A DNA stretch of 64,000 nucleotides. Origin: Mycobacterium sp. ACS1612. Lineage in GTDB: Bacteria; Actinomycetota; Actinomycetes; Mycobacteriales; Mycobacteriaceae. The position numbers were made by a program, and so were the translations under genes. The notes beneath the pieces are model-generated. The model searched no databases. It was not told the origin of the DNA and worked only from the letters and a program-made list of their open reading frames with translations. Below are positions 34,574-44,600 of this stretch, piece after piece (within the stretch, counting starts at the first letter, position 1; each line of letters begins with the position of its first letter). The stretch is from positions 124,001-188,000 of the forward strand of contig NZ_LZHZ01000037.1 in NCBI RefSeq assembly GCF_001667505.1. The letters run 5' to 3'.

Positions 34574-36663
34574 CGATCCACCCATCCTCTATCGAAATCG
34601 CCGCGCGGCGGCCCGACCTGCTTCCAGCCGGCGTTCGGCGGAACATCGGCCATCAGGCGCTCATGTACGTGCAGCGTCGTGCAGAGTGCGGAGAAGTCGG
34701 CCAACGGCGCGAGAGCCGCCGCGGTCCGGGCAACCTCGGCGATGTCGAGGGCGTCGCCGAGCTGTGGCTGTCTCAGTGCATTGCTCTCGGCGGCAAGCAG
34801 CGACAGACCCTCCGAGAAGATCGGGATGCCGCGCTTGATCGCTGTCCTGAACCAGCCAGCGGCCACTTCGTCGTCGCCGCGCCGCGCCGCGAGGACACCG
34901 GCGATAACCGGGCCGTCCGGCAACAGGTCGAAGATCTCGGCGAGATTGTCCGGCCAATTGTGCATGCGGTCCAGTTCGTGCAACTTCAGCAGCGCGTAGC
35001 CGCCGATGATCGCACCTATAGGGTCTGCCATCTTCTCTCGCAGCATGTCCTCGGCGGTGGTGGCCATACTCATCACCGCTCGGTCCGCGCGGCCCGAATT
35101 CAGGTATCCCGCAATGGTGTTCACTTCCTCATCGCCTGGACGGGCGATCGCGGTCACCTTGTCGAATCCCACGCCGACGTACACCTCGCAGGGCGCGCGT
35201 CCGCCGCCGATCGGTAGGGCCACCATCGGCGACTGCTGCCCGCCGTCGGACTCGATCTGGAAGAACACCGGTGCCGTCCACATGTCACGGATCGTTAGCC
35301 TGTGCAGGTCGTTCACTCCCGCAGATGGGGTGTACGACTGCAGGGGCGGCGGAGACTCGTGCAGACGGAATGCGCCGTCCGCCCATCGGAAGAACCTGAT
35401 GTACCAAGGCATGGGCACCAGGCCGAGTTCCGGCGGCGCGGTCAACTGGTCCGAGGGCACTTCGACATCGATGACGAGTTCACTGTCTCCCGGTGTCACC
35501 ACGAATCCGTGGACGTGTTCTCCGCCCCACGGCAACGGCACAACGGCCTCGTAGTTGCCGACCGCCAATTCGAGTGGCTTGTCTGTGAGCATTCGAGTCT
35601 CGCTGGCCAGAATGTTGCCCGCCAGTCGCACCGACACCGGCCGCTGCGGATGTACCGCGATACGCACGAACCGCAACTGGCCCAGTGGTGAATCCACATC
35701 GAAGGTGGGAGCCCAGGCGGGTATCGGCATGCCTGCGCCCGCGGCAACTTGCGGACGACGATGAACCGCTACATCGAGGTCGCCGTCGCCCCCCAGCGTG
35801 GTCCGCTGCTCTTCGCCGTATTGCCTGCCAAGGTCTTTGACCACCTGCCGTAACGTGGAGGTGAGCTCATTGAATTGCACCGTGCACCCGTCGTTTTCGA
35901 CGGGCGCTCGGCTTTCCAGGCACTCGATCAACGCCTGCGAATACAACGTGGCTCGTCGCGCGGGATCGGCGAACGCGTAATCCTTGGGCCGCGCACCGAA
36001 ACACACCCACGACGCCTCCGCCTCGGGCCCGCGCGGACCGTCCAGTCTGATGCCCGCAGAAAGTGTCTCGTAGCTCGCCGTGGCCTCAGGGTCGATTCGG
36101 CATGCGTCGTAGAAGTAGAACTGGAGCTTGGGTGTTGCGGTGGCCGGTCGGTTCGGGTCGGCGACGATCCCTCGTCGCACCGATTCAACATCGATGGCGG
36201 CGTGCAACGGGGTCGGCGCGTTGGGCGCGCCGAAGTCTTCCAGCAGCAGGATTCCACCACCGAAGCCGGTCTGTATGCCGTGACCGGCGATGTACAGGAT
36301 CGCCAGGTTATCTGCGTTGGCGCGGACATCCCTGCGCCACGCTGTGATTGCATCAGACGCGTTCTGGTATGTCGCCGGCGGTGCAGTGATGCCGTGCGGT
36401 AACGGCACCTCGTTGTCGGAGGGTGAGACCAGTAACCGGATCGATCCCTTGCTGGCAGTGGGGTGTTCGAGGTTGTCACGGATCCACGCAGCCACCCGCA
36501 CGGCAGAGGTAGCCGCTGCTCGCAACTGCGTCAACCCGGCCGCCAATGGCTCATCGGTCAAAGGGCCAGTGCCGCCGGATAAATGGGGATAGCGGCTTAC
36601 GCCGATGATCAGCGCATGATAGGCGGGGTCTGCGTTTCCCGCGGCTTGGAACAGATCGCTCAC
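34570..36663 (-). CDS. Caspase-like (C14) protease with C-terminal extension
   Basis: 697 residues from GTG 36663, overlapping the stop of the MBL gene upstream as GTGA. The N-terminal 270 residues form a caspase fold: YHALIIGVSRYPHL opening strand, NLAILYIAGHGIQ with catalytic His128, and QFYFYDACRIDP with catalytic Cys188 in the usual D-x-C setting. The remaining 400 residues include a beta-rich region (FVRIAVHPQRPVSVRLAGN) and a helical, TPR-like end (LLKLHELDRMHNWPDNLAEI). Bacterial caspase homologues occur in cell-death and anti-phage systems and in toxin processing. Coupled on both sides to MBL-fold genes. Confidence 0.87.
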   Translation of the reverse strand: MSDLFQAAGNADPAYHALIIGVSRYPHLSGGTGPLTDEPLAAGLTQLRAAATSAVRVAAWIRDNLEHPTASKGSIRLLVSPSDNEVPLPHGITAPPATYQNASDAITAWRRDVRANADNLAILYIAGHGIQTGFGGGILLLEDFGAPNAPTPLHAAIDVESVRRGIVADPNRPATATPKLQFYFYDACRIDPEATASYETLSAGIRLDGPRGPEAEASWVCFGARPKDYAFADPARRATLYSQALIECLESRAPVENDGCTVQFNELTSTLRQVVKDLGRQYGEEQRTTLGGDGDLDVAVHRRPQVAAGAGMPIPAWAPTFDVDSPLGQLRFVRIAVHPQRPVSVRLAGNILASETRMLTDKPLELAVGNYEAVVPLPWGGEHVHGFVVTPGDSELVIDVEVPSDQLTAPPELGLVPMPWYIRFFRWADGAFRLHESPPPLQSYTPSAGVNDLHRLTIRDMWTAPVFFQIESDGGQQSPMVALPIGGGRAPCEVYVGVGFDKVTAIARPGDEEVNTIAGYLNSGRADRAVMSMATTAEDMLREKMADPIGAIIGGYALLKLHELDRMHNWPDNLAEIFDLLPDGPVIAGVLAARRGDDEVAAGWFRTAIKRGIPIFSEGLSLLAAESNALRQPQLGDALDIAEVARTAAALAPLADFSALCTTLHVHERLMADVPPNAGWKQVGPPRGDFDRGWVDR

Positions 36664-37988
36664 TGACCCACCTTGAAGGTCAGCTGAGACCACCACTCGG
36701 TCTCGACGAGGTCACTGGCCGGGTTGTCGCCGACGGTGTTCTTGTTCGGCTTGATCACCCGATGATGTTCGGTGGTGAGCGCATCCATCAACGGCTGATA
36801 GGGAATGGAGTCCTTCCACAGCTTGACCAGCCCCCACGGGACCATCACGTCGCCCGGCCTGTTGTTCCACTGTTTTTCGATGAACGACATCGGCGTCGCG
36901 TTGTGTGACCCGTGGTGGCCCATCTTGTAGAAGTCGACACTGCTGATCAGCTCCAACGATCTCGGATCGGTACGAACCGATTCCCAGGCGCCGTACTGAG
37001 CGTCGCCGGGGAACAGCAGCCGCAGCCCGCCGACCTCGAGCACGAAGAACAGGCTGGTGTTGTTGACAGACTGTTCGAGCACGGACGCCGCCGCCAGCAG
37101 ACCCATGTCGTTGCTCAACCCGTCCAGGTCGAGCTTGGCCCGCGCGTCAAGCAGTTCGCGCGGCACCTGTGTATCGGCGACGACGTACTTCTTGTTGAAC
37201 AGCCGCATGCCGTCCTCGGTCGCCCGCTCGGTTGCCTTGGGCGGCTCGTCACCGTCGACTTCAGCGTCGACGACGTCGTCGAGGTTGAGCGTGAGCCATC
37301 CGGCGTTCCTGGGCGGGTCCATCTTCTTGAGCATCGCGGCGTCGCGAGGCGGGCCCAGAATGTGTGCGACGACACCGCATCCGTCGAATCGGACCGTGTT
37401 CTTCACCGGGTCGATATCCGGCAGGTACCGCACGGCGTGCTGGGGGTTGGCGAAGCCAAGGCCGCGTCCCAACAATCGGTTGGTGGCGGTGGCATTGCCT
37501 CGCGAGTTCTGCGCCATCGCCATGGCTTGTGCCAGCGACGGATTCGCCCTGGCCCCTTCGGCGCCCAGTTTCTGCTGACGTTCCCCGATCAGCATCGCCA
37601 ACTTCAGCGCGGTCCGCCGCTGCGCCTCACGCAGGCTCTTGGCATCGTCGTCGTCTTCGTTTTCGACGAACGGCAGCCAGACCTCGTCGACCTCCACTTC
37701 GGCCCAATCGTCTTCGGCGAACCCGCGGATGTGGTCGCGGTGGTGATGGGTGGCCACCACGACGTCGAGGCGCGCCGTGCCGCCACAGTCGGCTTTCAGG
37801 TCATCGATGATGTTCTTCACCGACTCCTTCAATGGCCGCGCAGCGCCGTGCGAATGCACACCGCAGTCGACCAGCATCCGCCACGTGGATCCATTGCGTT
37901 TCACGGTGATCCGGAAGGCGTCGCCGAACCCGACGTTGTACATCCGCACCTCGACGGTTCCGGTGGTGGTCTCGCTTGTCATAGTCAT
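36660..37988 (-). CDS. MBL-fold hydrolase paired with the gluzincin gene, copy 1
   Basis: 442 residues from ATG 37988 (ATG 37982 is also possible). It opens VEVRMYNVGFGDAFRI, then VVVATHHHRDHIRGF gives the full HxHxDH site (H81, H83, D85, H86). LLFPGDAQYGAW and KMGHHGSHNATP supply the other ligands, and a long insertion of about 200 residues lies between. It is clearly paralogous to the protein at 61928-63250, which shares YNVGFGD, LLFPGDAQ and GHHGS-NATP. Both follow a gluzincin gene. The substrate is unknown. It is cytoplasmic by appearance. Confidence 0.85.
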   Translation of the reverse strand: MTMTSETTTGTVEVRMYNVGFGDAFRITVKRNGSTWRMLVDCGVHSHGAARPLKESVKNIIDDLKADCGGTARLDVVVATHHHRDHIRGFAEDDWAEVEVDEVWLPFVENEDDDDAKSLREAQRRTALKLAMLIGERQQKLGAEGARANPSLAQAMAMAQNSRGNATATNRLLGRGLGFANPQHAVRYLPDIDPVKNTVRFDGCGVVAHILGPPRDAAMLKKMDPPRNAGWLTLNLDDVVDAEVDGDEPPKATERATEDGMRLFNKKYVVADTQVPRELLDARAKLDLDGLSNDMGLLAAASVLEQSVNNTSLFFVLEVGGLRLLFPGDAQYGAWESVRTDPRSLELISSVDFYKMGHHGSHNATPMSFIEKQWNNRPGDVMVPWGLVKLWKDSIPYQPLMDALTTEHHRVIKPNKNTVGDNPASDLVETEWWSQLTFKVGQ

Positions 37989-37999
37989 CGCGGATCCGC

Positions 38000-39904
38000 C
38001 TAACAGTTCGAGTGCAGGTTGGCGAAATTGAGCCGGTGCACGGCAGGCTCATCGCTCCAGGCGGTCAACGGATCGGCCTCCGAGACCTCACCGAAGTAGT
38101 TTCTGATCTTCTCCAGACGGTCCTCGCCGAACATGTTGACGTAGCGCGAGTCCTCGTCGGTGCCCGGGTTCTTCAACGGCAGCGGCTTGGAGATGATGTG
38201 CTGCACTTCGCCGTTGACCCGTGCGATCAGGGTCGTCCCTGCGCGCAGCGGGGTCCGGGCTTCGTCCGGCAGGTCGGGTTGCTCGATCTCCTCGAGGTCT
38301 TTGCGCCGCTGGGTGAACTGGACGACGATCTCAGGGCGCGGCTGCGCGTCCTCGGCCTGCCGGTAGGCGACGTGCAAGCTGGCGACCGCGATCGTGTGGT
38401 TGGGTTCCAGCCCGATCCGCACCGCGTGGTTGTGCGCCCATTTCGTCAACTGCCGGTAGACCGCTTTCGGTTCCACGACACCGTAATTGGCGTCGGTGTC
38501 GAGGTTCATCGACGCCTCCATGACGAGCGTCTCCAGCGGCACCTCGGGCTGGCCGTCACACAGGTTCAGGCCGTTACCACCCGGCCAGCACAACGAACTG
38601 TCGGTCAGCGAATCGACGCGCTCCGGGTAGATGCCGCGGCGGCGCAACGCTTCGATCAGGTTGCCGCGCAATTGCAGCGTGTCAGTCGGATAGAGGGCAT
38701 GGTCCGATGTCGCGATCGCGCGGATGACGTCGCCGAATGTGACATCAACGGGGGGCAGGTAGTCGAACGCCCGGACAACCATCGCGAGGTAGCGGTCAGC
38801 GGTCCGGATCGCGTCGGTGGTGACCCGCGCGACAAGGTCTGGGTGAAGCGCTCCCTCTGGCAGTACTCCGGTACCGTTCGTCGCGATGCGGAGCAGGTCG
38901 GCGACGGCGGCTTGGTAGCGATCGAGGAACGCGTCGAACACCGCGCCTACGAAGATCGCGCCGCGCTCGTGGGGTTCGGTCGCGTTGTCGAAACGATCCG
39001 GCGACCGGAGTTGGCCGGCGGGTATGTCGGGATTGATGGCTGACCGGAGTGCCGCGCCACGGCCGGTGGACTGGCCGAACTCCGATGCCAGATCGAAAAG
39101 GGCTCTTCCCTTTTCGAGGCTGCCGGATGTCGACGCGATTGCTTCGAGGACGACCTCCCGGTAGGCGAAGTGCTGGAACAGCGCGATCAGATCGGCGAAA
39201 GCTTCATGCCACCCGAAAACGTCACGATTGGTCGCCTCAGCGAAATATGGGCGCAGCCGGTGCACGATCGCATGGGTGACTTCGTGGGCAATGATGTCCG
39301 ACGACAGGCAGGTGAAGATGACCTGCCCAGGCAGATTCGCCCCCGGGTCGTTGGCGTCGGCACGGTAGTAGCCGAAAAGCACGGCCCTTCTCTTCGGATC
39401 GAAGTACGCGTTGCGCCCCTCGAAGGCGTGCGGCACCAGGGACAGCTTGTTCTGACCGCGCCAACGGAACCGCCTGCCGAGGTAGCGCTCGAATCGTTCG
39501 ATGACACTGGACGCCACGGCGTAGACGATCTGTTGGTGTGACCGCGGGTCGCCCTCAGACGGCTGCAGGCCGTCCTGCGCGAGAATGAATGCATCATCGA
39601 GATCGACGAGCGCATACCAGGTTTTGTGCACCGGGTCGTAGTCGACGACGCGCAGCAGCTTGCCCTGCGGCCCTTTCCGGAGAATCGTCTCGTACGGCAC
39701 GCTGATGGTCAGATATCGCCCGGACAGCCGGGTCGACATCGGGTCGAAGGCAAAAGTGCGCAGGCGCCGGCGCCGCGGTGTGGGCACCAGGGGACCCGCT
39801 ATCGAGGCCGCGTCTGATCTGGTTGGCAGATGGGACTTTTCGCGCGTCTCACCGTTGCCGGGTGTGATGGCCGCGCCCCCGCTTGCCGCCGTGGTGATCG
39901 TCAT
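38000..39904 (-). CDS. HExxH zinc metallopeptidase-like protein (gluzincin type), copy 1
   Basis: 634 residues from ATG 39904, six bases after a GGGGGAG ribosome site; GTG 39919 and ATG 39910 lie upstream. SSDIIAHEVTHAIVHRL holds the HExxH zinc site (H207, E208, H211 from this start), and GWHEAFADLIALF about 22 residues on supplies the third-ligand Glu in a setting like thermolysin-type gluzincins. The C-terminal 350 residues show no family I know. No signal or propeptide of secreted M4 enzymes is visible. It is paralogous to 60105-61931 and each is followed by a related MBL gene. Confidence 0.82.
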   Translation of the reverse strand: MTITTAASGGAAITPGNGETREKSHLPTRSDAASIAGPLVPTPRRRRLRTFAFDPMSTRLSGRYLTISVPYETILRKGPQGKLLRVVDYDPVHKTWYALVDLDDAFILAQDGLQPSEGDPRSHQQIVYAVASSVIERFERYLGRRFRWRGQNKLSLVPHAFEGRNAYFDPKRRAVLFGYYRADANDPGANLPGQVIFTCLSSDIIAHEVTHAIVHRLRPYFAEATNRDVFGWHEAFADLIALFQHFAYREVVLEAIASTSGSLEKGRALFDLASEFGQSTGRGAALRSAINPDIPAGQLRSPDRFDNATEPHERGAIFVGAVFDAFLDRYQAAVADLLRIATNGTGVLPEGALHPDLVARVTTDAIRTADRYLAMVVRAFDYLPPVDVTFGDVIRAIATSDHALYPTDTLQLRGNLIEALRRRGIYPERVDSLTDSSLCWPGGNGLNLCDGQPEVPLETLVMEASMNLDTDANYGVVEPKAVYRQLTKWAHNHAVRIGLEPNHTIAVASLHVAYRQAEDAQPRPEIVVQFTQRRKDLEEIEQPDLPDEARTPLRAGTTLIARVNGEVQHIISKPLPLKNPGTDEDSRYVNMFGEDRLEKIRNYFGEVSEADPLTAWSDEPAVHRLNFANLHSNC

Positions 39905-39949
39905 GTCCATCTCCCCCACCTAGCTGGACACTGTGGCTACAGCGTACGC

Positions 39950-41326
39950 TCAGCGACCGACGCCATCGGCCCAAACTCCGGGCCAATTGCCCGCGATCGG
40001 CTTCGGGTAACCCGGCTCGACGCGGTCTGCCGCGATGTCGTAGCGGACGTACTGCGGGCCCTTGAAGAAGTAGGCCGTGCCGTCGTTCCACACCACGGCT
40101 TCGTCGATACCCGACGTGAAATCGTCCGGCATCCCCGGCCAATTGCCCGCGATCGGAGCCGGGAAGCCTGCGTCGACCTTATTGCGGGCGATGTCATACC
40201 GGATGTACTCCGCACCCTTGAAGAAATAGGCCTTGCCGTTGGGCCAGACCACGACCGCGTCGATGTCCTCGGTGAACACCCCCGGCCACTTCAACGAGAT
40301 CGACTTCGGGTAGCCGGGGTCGACTCGCTCGGCCGGCAGATCGAAGCGGACGAACTGGGAACCCTTGAAGTAGTAGGCCTTTCCGTTGGTCCAGATGACG
40401 CCCGCGTCGACACCCTCATTGAACTCGGCCGGGAAACCCTCCCATTGCCCGGAGATGTCGACCGGATAACCAGGGTCTGTCTTGTCCGACGCCACGTCGT
40501 AGCTCACATACTGCTCGCCCTTGAACAGGTAGACCTTGCCGTTGGGCCACACCCCGGACGGCGACACCGGTCCCGGGTACAGCTTGGCCGCGAAAGCCGC
40601 GTCGAGATTGCCGATGTCCTCCCCGCCCGGCACTGCGATGCCGTCCCTCATGATGCTGCCAGGAAGGTCGTAACACATGATCGAGTTCTCGTCGGTGGCG
40701 GCGGTGGCCCGCAGCGCTGACGCCGCGAAAGGCGTCAACACCTGCTCGATGACCTCCTGGCGCGACCAGCCCTGCGTGCGCATGAAGAGCTCGATCGCCT
40801 TGTCCCGGTCGATACGGTCGATGATCGCCTTGCGCATGTGCTCGTGCGGGAAGCCGAGCGTATGACCGGTTTCGTGCCGGACGACGCGGTATAACTCCGA
40901 GTCGGTGGTGTTCATCGTGAAGCTGTCGAGGTTCATCGTCGGCTCGGCGGCCGGGATCGACAGCACGTCGGTCCCCAGGTACGACCAGTAGCCGTCGTCG
41001 CGTATGCGGGCGATCCGCACCTGAGGGTCCGTGTTGGTCGCGGTGAACACCACGTTCGCCCATGCGCCCCACGCGTTCATGTGCGAGAGGATTCGACGTT
41101 GCAATTCGGCCGACGGATTGTCGAGGAATCCGACGGTCAGCCGGACGCCTTCGGGTCCCCAGTAGTTCTGAGTCATCACCGCCAGCTGTTTCGGCGACGG
41201 CGTGAATTCCCGTGGTAGCAGTGCGGTGTTGGGCGCGTTCGCCGGGTTGATGTCGATGGCCCTCGCCGCCGACTCGAGAAGCCTGTCAGGCGGTACTTGC
41301 TTGATGGTGCAGCCGATGTATGCCAC
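39950..41326 (-). CDS. Metzincin metalloprotease with four hemopexin-like repeats
   Basis: 458 residues from GTG 41326 (AGGA six bases upstream); a longer frame to 41503 has no ribosome site. Residues 151-163 read HETGHTLGFPHEH, the HExxHxxGxxH zinc site with an astacin-like Glu, and NSIMCYD (214-220) is the Met-turn. From about 258 to 455 four repeats of about 50 residues recur, each with WPNGKAYFFKG and YVRYDI cores and a GYP or GFP, as in hemopexin/matrixin tails. No signal peptide. It is the first gene of the leftward operon, 45 bases before the gluzincin gene, and has an operator upstream. Confidence 0.87.
   Translation of the reverse strand: MAYIGCTIKQVPPDRLLESAARAIDINPANAPNTALLPREFTPSPKQLAVMTQNYWGPEGVRLTVGFLDNPSAELQRRILSHMNAWGAWANVVFTATNTDPQVRIARIRDDGYWSYLGTDVLSIPAAEPTMNLDSFTMNTTDSELYRVVRHETGHTLGFPHEHMRKAIIDRIDRDKAIELFMRTQGWSRQEVIEQVLTPFAASALRATAATDENSIMCYDLPGSIMRDGIAVPGGEDIGNLDAAFAAKLYPGPVSPSGVWPNGKVYLFKGEQYVSYDVASDKTDPGYPVDISGQWEGFPAEFNEGVDAGVIWTNGKAYYFKGSQFVRFDLPAERVDPGYPKSISLKWPGVFTEDIDAVVVWPNGKAYFFKGAEYIRYDIARNKVDAGFPAPIAGNWPGMPDDFTSGIDEAVVWNDGTAYFFKGPQYVRYDIAADRVEPGYPKPIAGNWPGVWADGVGR
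39960..40580 (-). repeat. Four tandem in-frame repeats of about 147 bp
   Basis: The hemopexin-like units are visible in DNA as repeats with a period of about 147-153 bp; GCCCGCGATCGG recurs near 39988 and 40147, and CCTTGAAGAAGTAGGCC near 40060 is echoed at 40219 and 40362. The two units nearest the gene end are most alike, so expansion there is fairly recent. Confidence 0.7.
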
Positions 41327-41390
41327 TGCAGTTCCTATCACCGATCTGGATCGATGTATCGACGGTAGATCCGCACCGATGCGGCGCCAT

Positions 41391-41406
41391 GAGTACTCGA
41401 CTACTC
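41391..41406. promoter_or_regulatory. Putative LuxR-type operator near the metzincin operon (GAGTACTCGACTACTC)
   Basis: It matches GAGTAG-N4-CTACTC with one mismatch and is followed by GAAT, completing the extended half-site CTACTCGAAT. It lies 65 bases upstream of the metzincin start. Confidence 0.6.
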
Positions 41407-41567
41407 GAATTCGAATCGGAGTGAACAGTTGCCGCTGGCCGATTTGCCGAAATCCTCCTGAATTGCCGAAAGACACCATATTGCCCTTCAGCGACGAACC
41501 CACCGATTTGCTCTGCCTACAGTGCGATCAATACGCGGGCGCCAGAACACAATCCGGCGCTGAAATC

Positions 41568-41583
41568 GAGTAGTCACCTACTC
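41568..41583. promoter_or_regulatory. Putative LuxR-type operator near the LysM operon (GAGTAGTCACCTACTC)
   Basis: A perfect GAGTAG-N4-CTACTC palindrome. It lies 66 bases upstream of ATG 41650, almost the same distance as the other operator has from the metzincin start. Confidence 0.65.
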
Positions 41584-41649
41584 AGGCCAGGGGTGCCGGT
41601 CGACCGTAGTTTCGCCGGTGGGCGAGGAATGGCGCGGCGGGGGGAAGCC

Positions 41650-44600
41650 ATGGACACTTTCTATACGGTCATTCGCGGCGACACGCTGTCCGGTATCGCG
41701 CAGCGGTTCTACGGCGACGCCACCAAGTTCCCGATCATCGCTCAGGCGAATGGCATCGCCGACCCCGACCGGATATTCGCCGGGCAGGTGCTGCGAATTC
41801 CAGACATCACCCCGCCGGATCCGGGGCCGGACCCCGACCCACAGGAGCCGCCGGACCCGGTCGCGTTCCGGCTGTTGCGCCCGGCCGACCTGTTGAACGT
41901 GCAGTGCACCGCCATCGGCTGCCGGGTGGTCACCGACGGGCCAGTCCCGACTGAGCCGCTGGCCCGGCACACCGTCGTCAAGGACGACAACCTATGGAAT
42001 CTGGCCGTCCACTATTACGGCGACGGCCGGCTGTACCGGTTGATCGCGGAGGCCAACCACATCCCGAACCCGAGTCTGATCTTCCCCGGCACAGTGCTGA
42101 GCATCCCGCGACGGCCCAGTCCGCCACCGCCTCCGCCACCCGTGACGCACGTCGTGGTTGCGGGAGACACCTTGTGGGATCTGGCGCAGCGCTTCTACGG
42201 AAATCCGTTCCGGTACAGGGAAATCGCCGCTGCCAACAACATCGCGAACCCGTCGCTCATCTTTCCCGGACAGGTCCTCGTCATTCCCGGCATCGGCGGC
42301 CCGACAGCGCAGGGCACACGACTGGTGGCGGTGGTCGCTGACGCGCACCTCATTGTCACCTTCGGCCCGCAGAACATCTATGAGGAGGCACCGGAGGCGG
42401 GGACCACTCCTCCCGACATCGCCCGCTCCCGCGCCGCCAACGATTCACGGATCGTATTCGAACTACCCAAGGGCACCGAGATCCCGTTCACGACGGCCGG
42501 TGTGCTGACCGCGTTGACCACACTCGGACTGCGGGTTGCGCCGCTGGCGGTGCCGAAGCTGGAGCCCGGCGGGCAGCGTGCGCCCGAGGCGCTGGTGCCA
42601 CCTTCCGCGCCGAAAGAAGACCAGACTGCGATCGAGGCGCCGTATCGACTGGTCGTGTCGCCCGACGTCAACGGCGGGTTCACCCATGCGGCCGACGCCG
42701 CGGCGGCACCAAGCGATTCCAGCCGGATCGAACTGTGGCACTCCCGACTCGGGGTACGCCGCGTCGTCGACGGCGAGTTCGTTGAAGTCGACGAGGACGA
42801 CGACACGCGCCGAACGGTGCGAGCGGTGTGGACGCGGGACGACGACGACACGCAAGATGCCGACCCGACCTACGGTTCCTTGGGTCCCGCCGACCGGCGG
42901 GCCATCGTCCGCCAAACCGCCAACCCGAAACCGAACCAAGAACACGGGCCCGACATCGAACCCGAACCGCTGACGGTCGACAAGTTGTTCGTCTCCGCGC
43001 TCGGCGCATGGATCGACTGGCGCGCGGGTTGGCCACGGTTCGAGGAATACCTGGGCGACGCGTTGTCGGCATATCGGCATCTCGCGCCGATGGGCCGTGA
43101 CGCCTACGTGCGGGTCGAAAGGCCGATCTACCTCTTCCCGTTCGGGCACCGCGCCACCCTGGTCAAGCTCACCGAACGCAAAATCAAAGCCGTCGACGGC
43201 GATCACGCCGCGCATCTTTTCAAGCGATTCTTCATCGTTCTGCGCGAACGCACCCGCAGCTACGACGACCGGCGACTGCCATTCAGGTCCGTGTCGATCG
43301 ACCCGGTGGTGTCACCGGACCTGACAGGGATCGTCGACCCGCCCGCGGACTGCTTCGTGCCGACGGTCGGCACCGACAAGTACCAATGGAAGATCACCGC
43401 GGTCGACTGGGCCGGCCGCCAGATCACGATGACCACCGCACTGGTGGCTGTGCCCAAGGGCTTCCACACCAAAGCCTTGGACACCTGGAATCAACAGATC
43501 GCCAAGAACAAGTCAATCGACGTCGGCGGCGCCGAGGTGGCGTTCGCCAAGGCGAACGTCCCAGGCGACACCACAGCACGAGTACAGTTTCTGGACCTCA
43601 CCGGCGACGCCGACAAGTTCACCAGCGCGCCCTGGATGGTGAAGGCGCACGTCACGATGCCCGCCCTGGCCGCGATCAATCGCGGTGGCGGCCCGGTACC
43701 CGTCACGTATGAAAAGGACTATGTCACCAACGGATTCGTGACGGATGAACCAGCGCAGATCTTCCTTGTGCTCGACGCCGCGAGCAAGCTCGACTTCACC
43801 GGCGGCAGTGACAGGGGCGGTGGCTTCATCGAGCCCAATGTGGCGATCAACGCGGTGTCGCGAACGCAGGGGGCCGTCGGCGACAAGGGTGCTGCCAACG
43901 GCATCAAACAAGGCGTATTCAATCCCGACGCGTTTCTGGGCAACGCCATGCCGCGGTTGTTCGGCCTGTTCGACCTCAAAGACATCTTGGTCAAGAACCT
44001 GCCCTTGACCGAGGCGCCGAAACTGATCGCGGACCAACTCGACTTCATCGGCTCCGTCCTTGCCGGTTACCAGAATCTCGCCACGGCACTGCAGACGGCA
44101 CGCACCACGCTCGACGCCGATATCACGGCGGCCACGACCGCTGGCGCCAAGCAACGGTTGCAGACCCTGCGAGACCAATGTCAGCTTGCGATCGACAACC
44201 TGGCCGCCGAACCAGTTCAACCGCTGATCGATTCGTTGGCCAAGGCCGTCACCGGTGACGTCGGCGCCGTCGGGAACCTGGCGTCCGACTTGCACGCGGC
44301 CGCCGGCAAGGCGAAGGATCTCGCGGACAGCGCTTTCCTACCGGCCTATCTGCGCGCCCAGGTCGAGCGGCCATACAAGGCACTGGCCGGCGCACTGGAC
44401 GTGGCGAAGAGCAACAAGCTCCTCGATGCACTGAAGAACCCCCTCGACAACGCGACGATTCGCTACGAGTGGACACCGACCATCCAGGGCTGGGGTCCGA
44501 CGCCGGGCGACGACAACCGCGTGTTCATCCCCGCAGATCCCGACAATGCGCTGGCGATCGCCGTCGAGGTCCGCATCCCCACCCAGGGCGAACCGCAGTC

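Larger units (their letters stand above)
41327..41649. promoter_or_regulatory. Divergent promoter region of the two arms
   Basis: 323 bases without a gene between the metzincin operon (left) and the LysM operon (right). It holds two palindromic operators, at 41391-41406 and 41568-41583, one nearer each arm. The centre is AT-richer than the flanks. I could not pick reliable -10 boxes. Confidence 0.6.

Noticed and set aside
39960..40580. Tandem repeats that might suggest a CRISPR array
   Set aside because: The period of about 147 bp is coding and in frame; each unit is a hemopexin-like repeat, with no short identical repeats or spacers.
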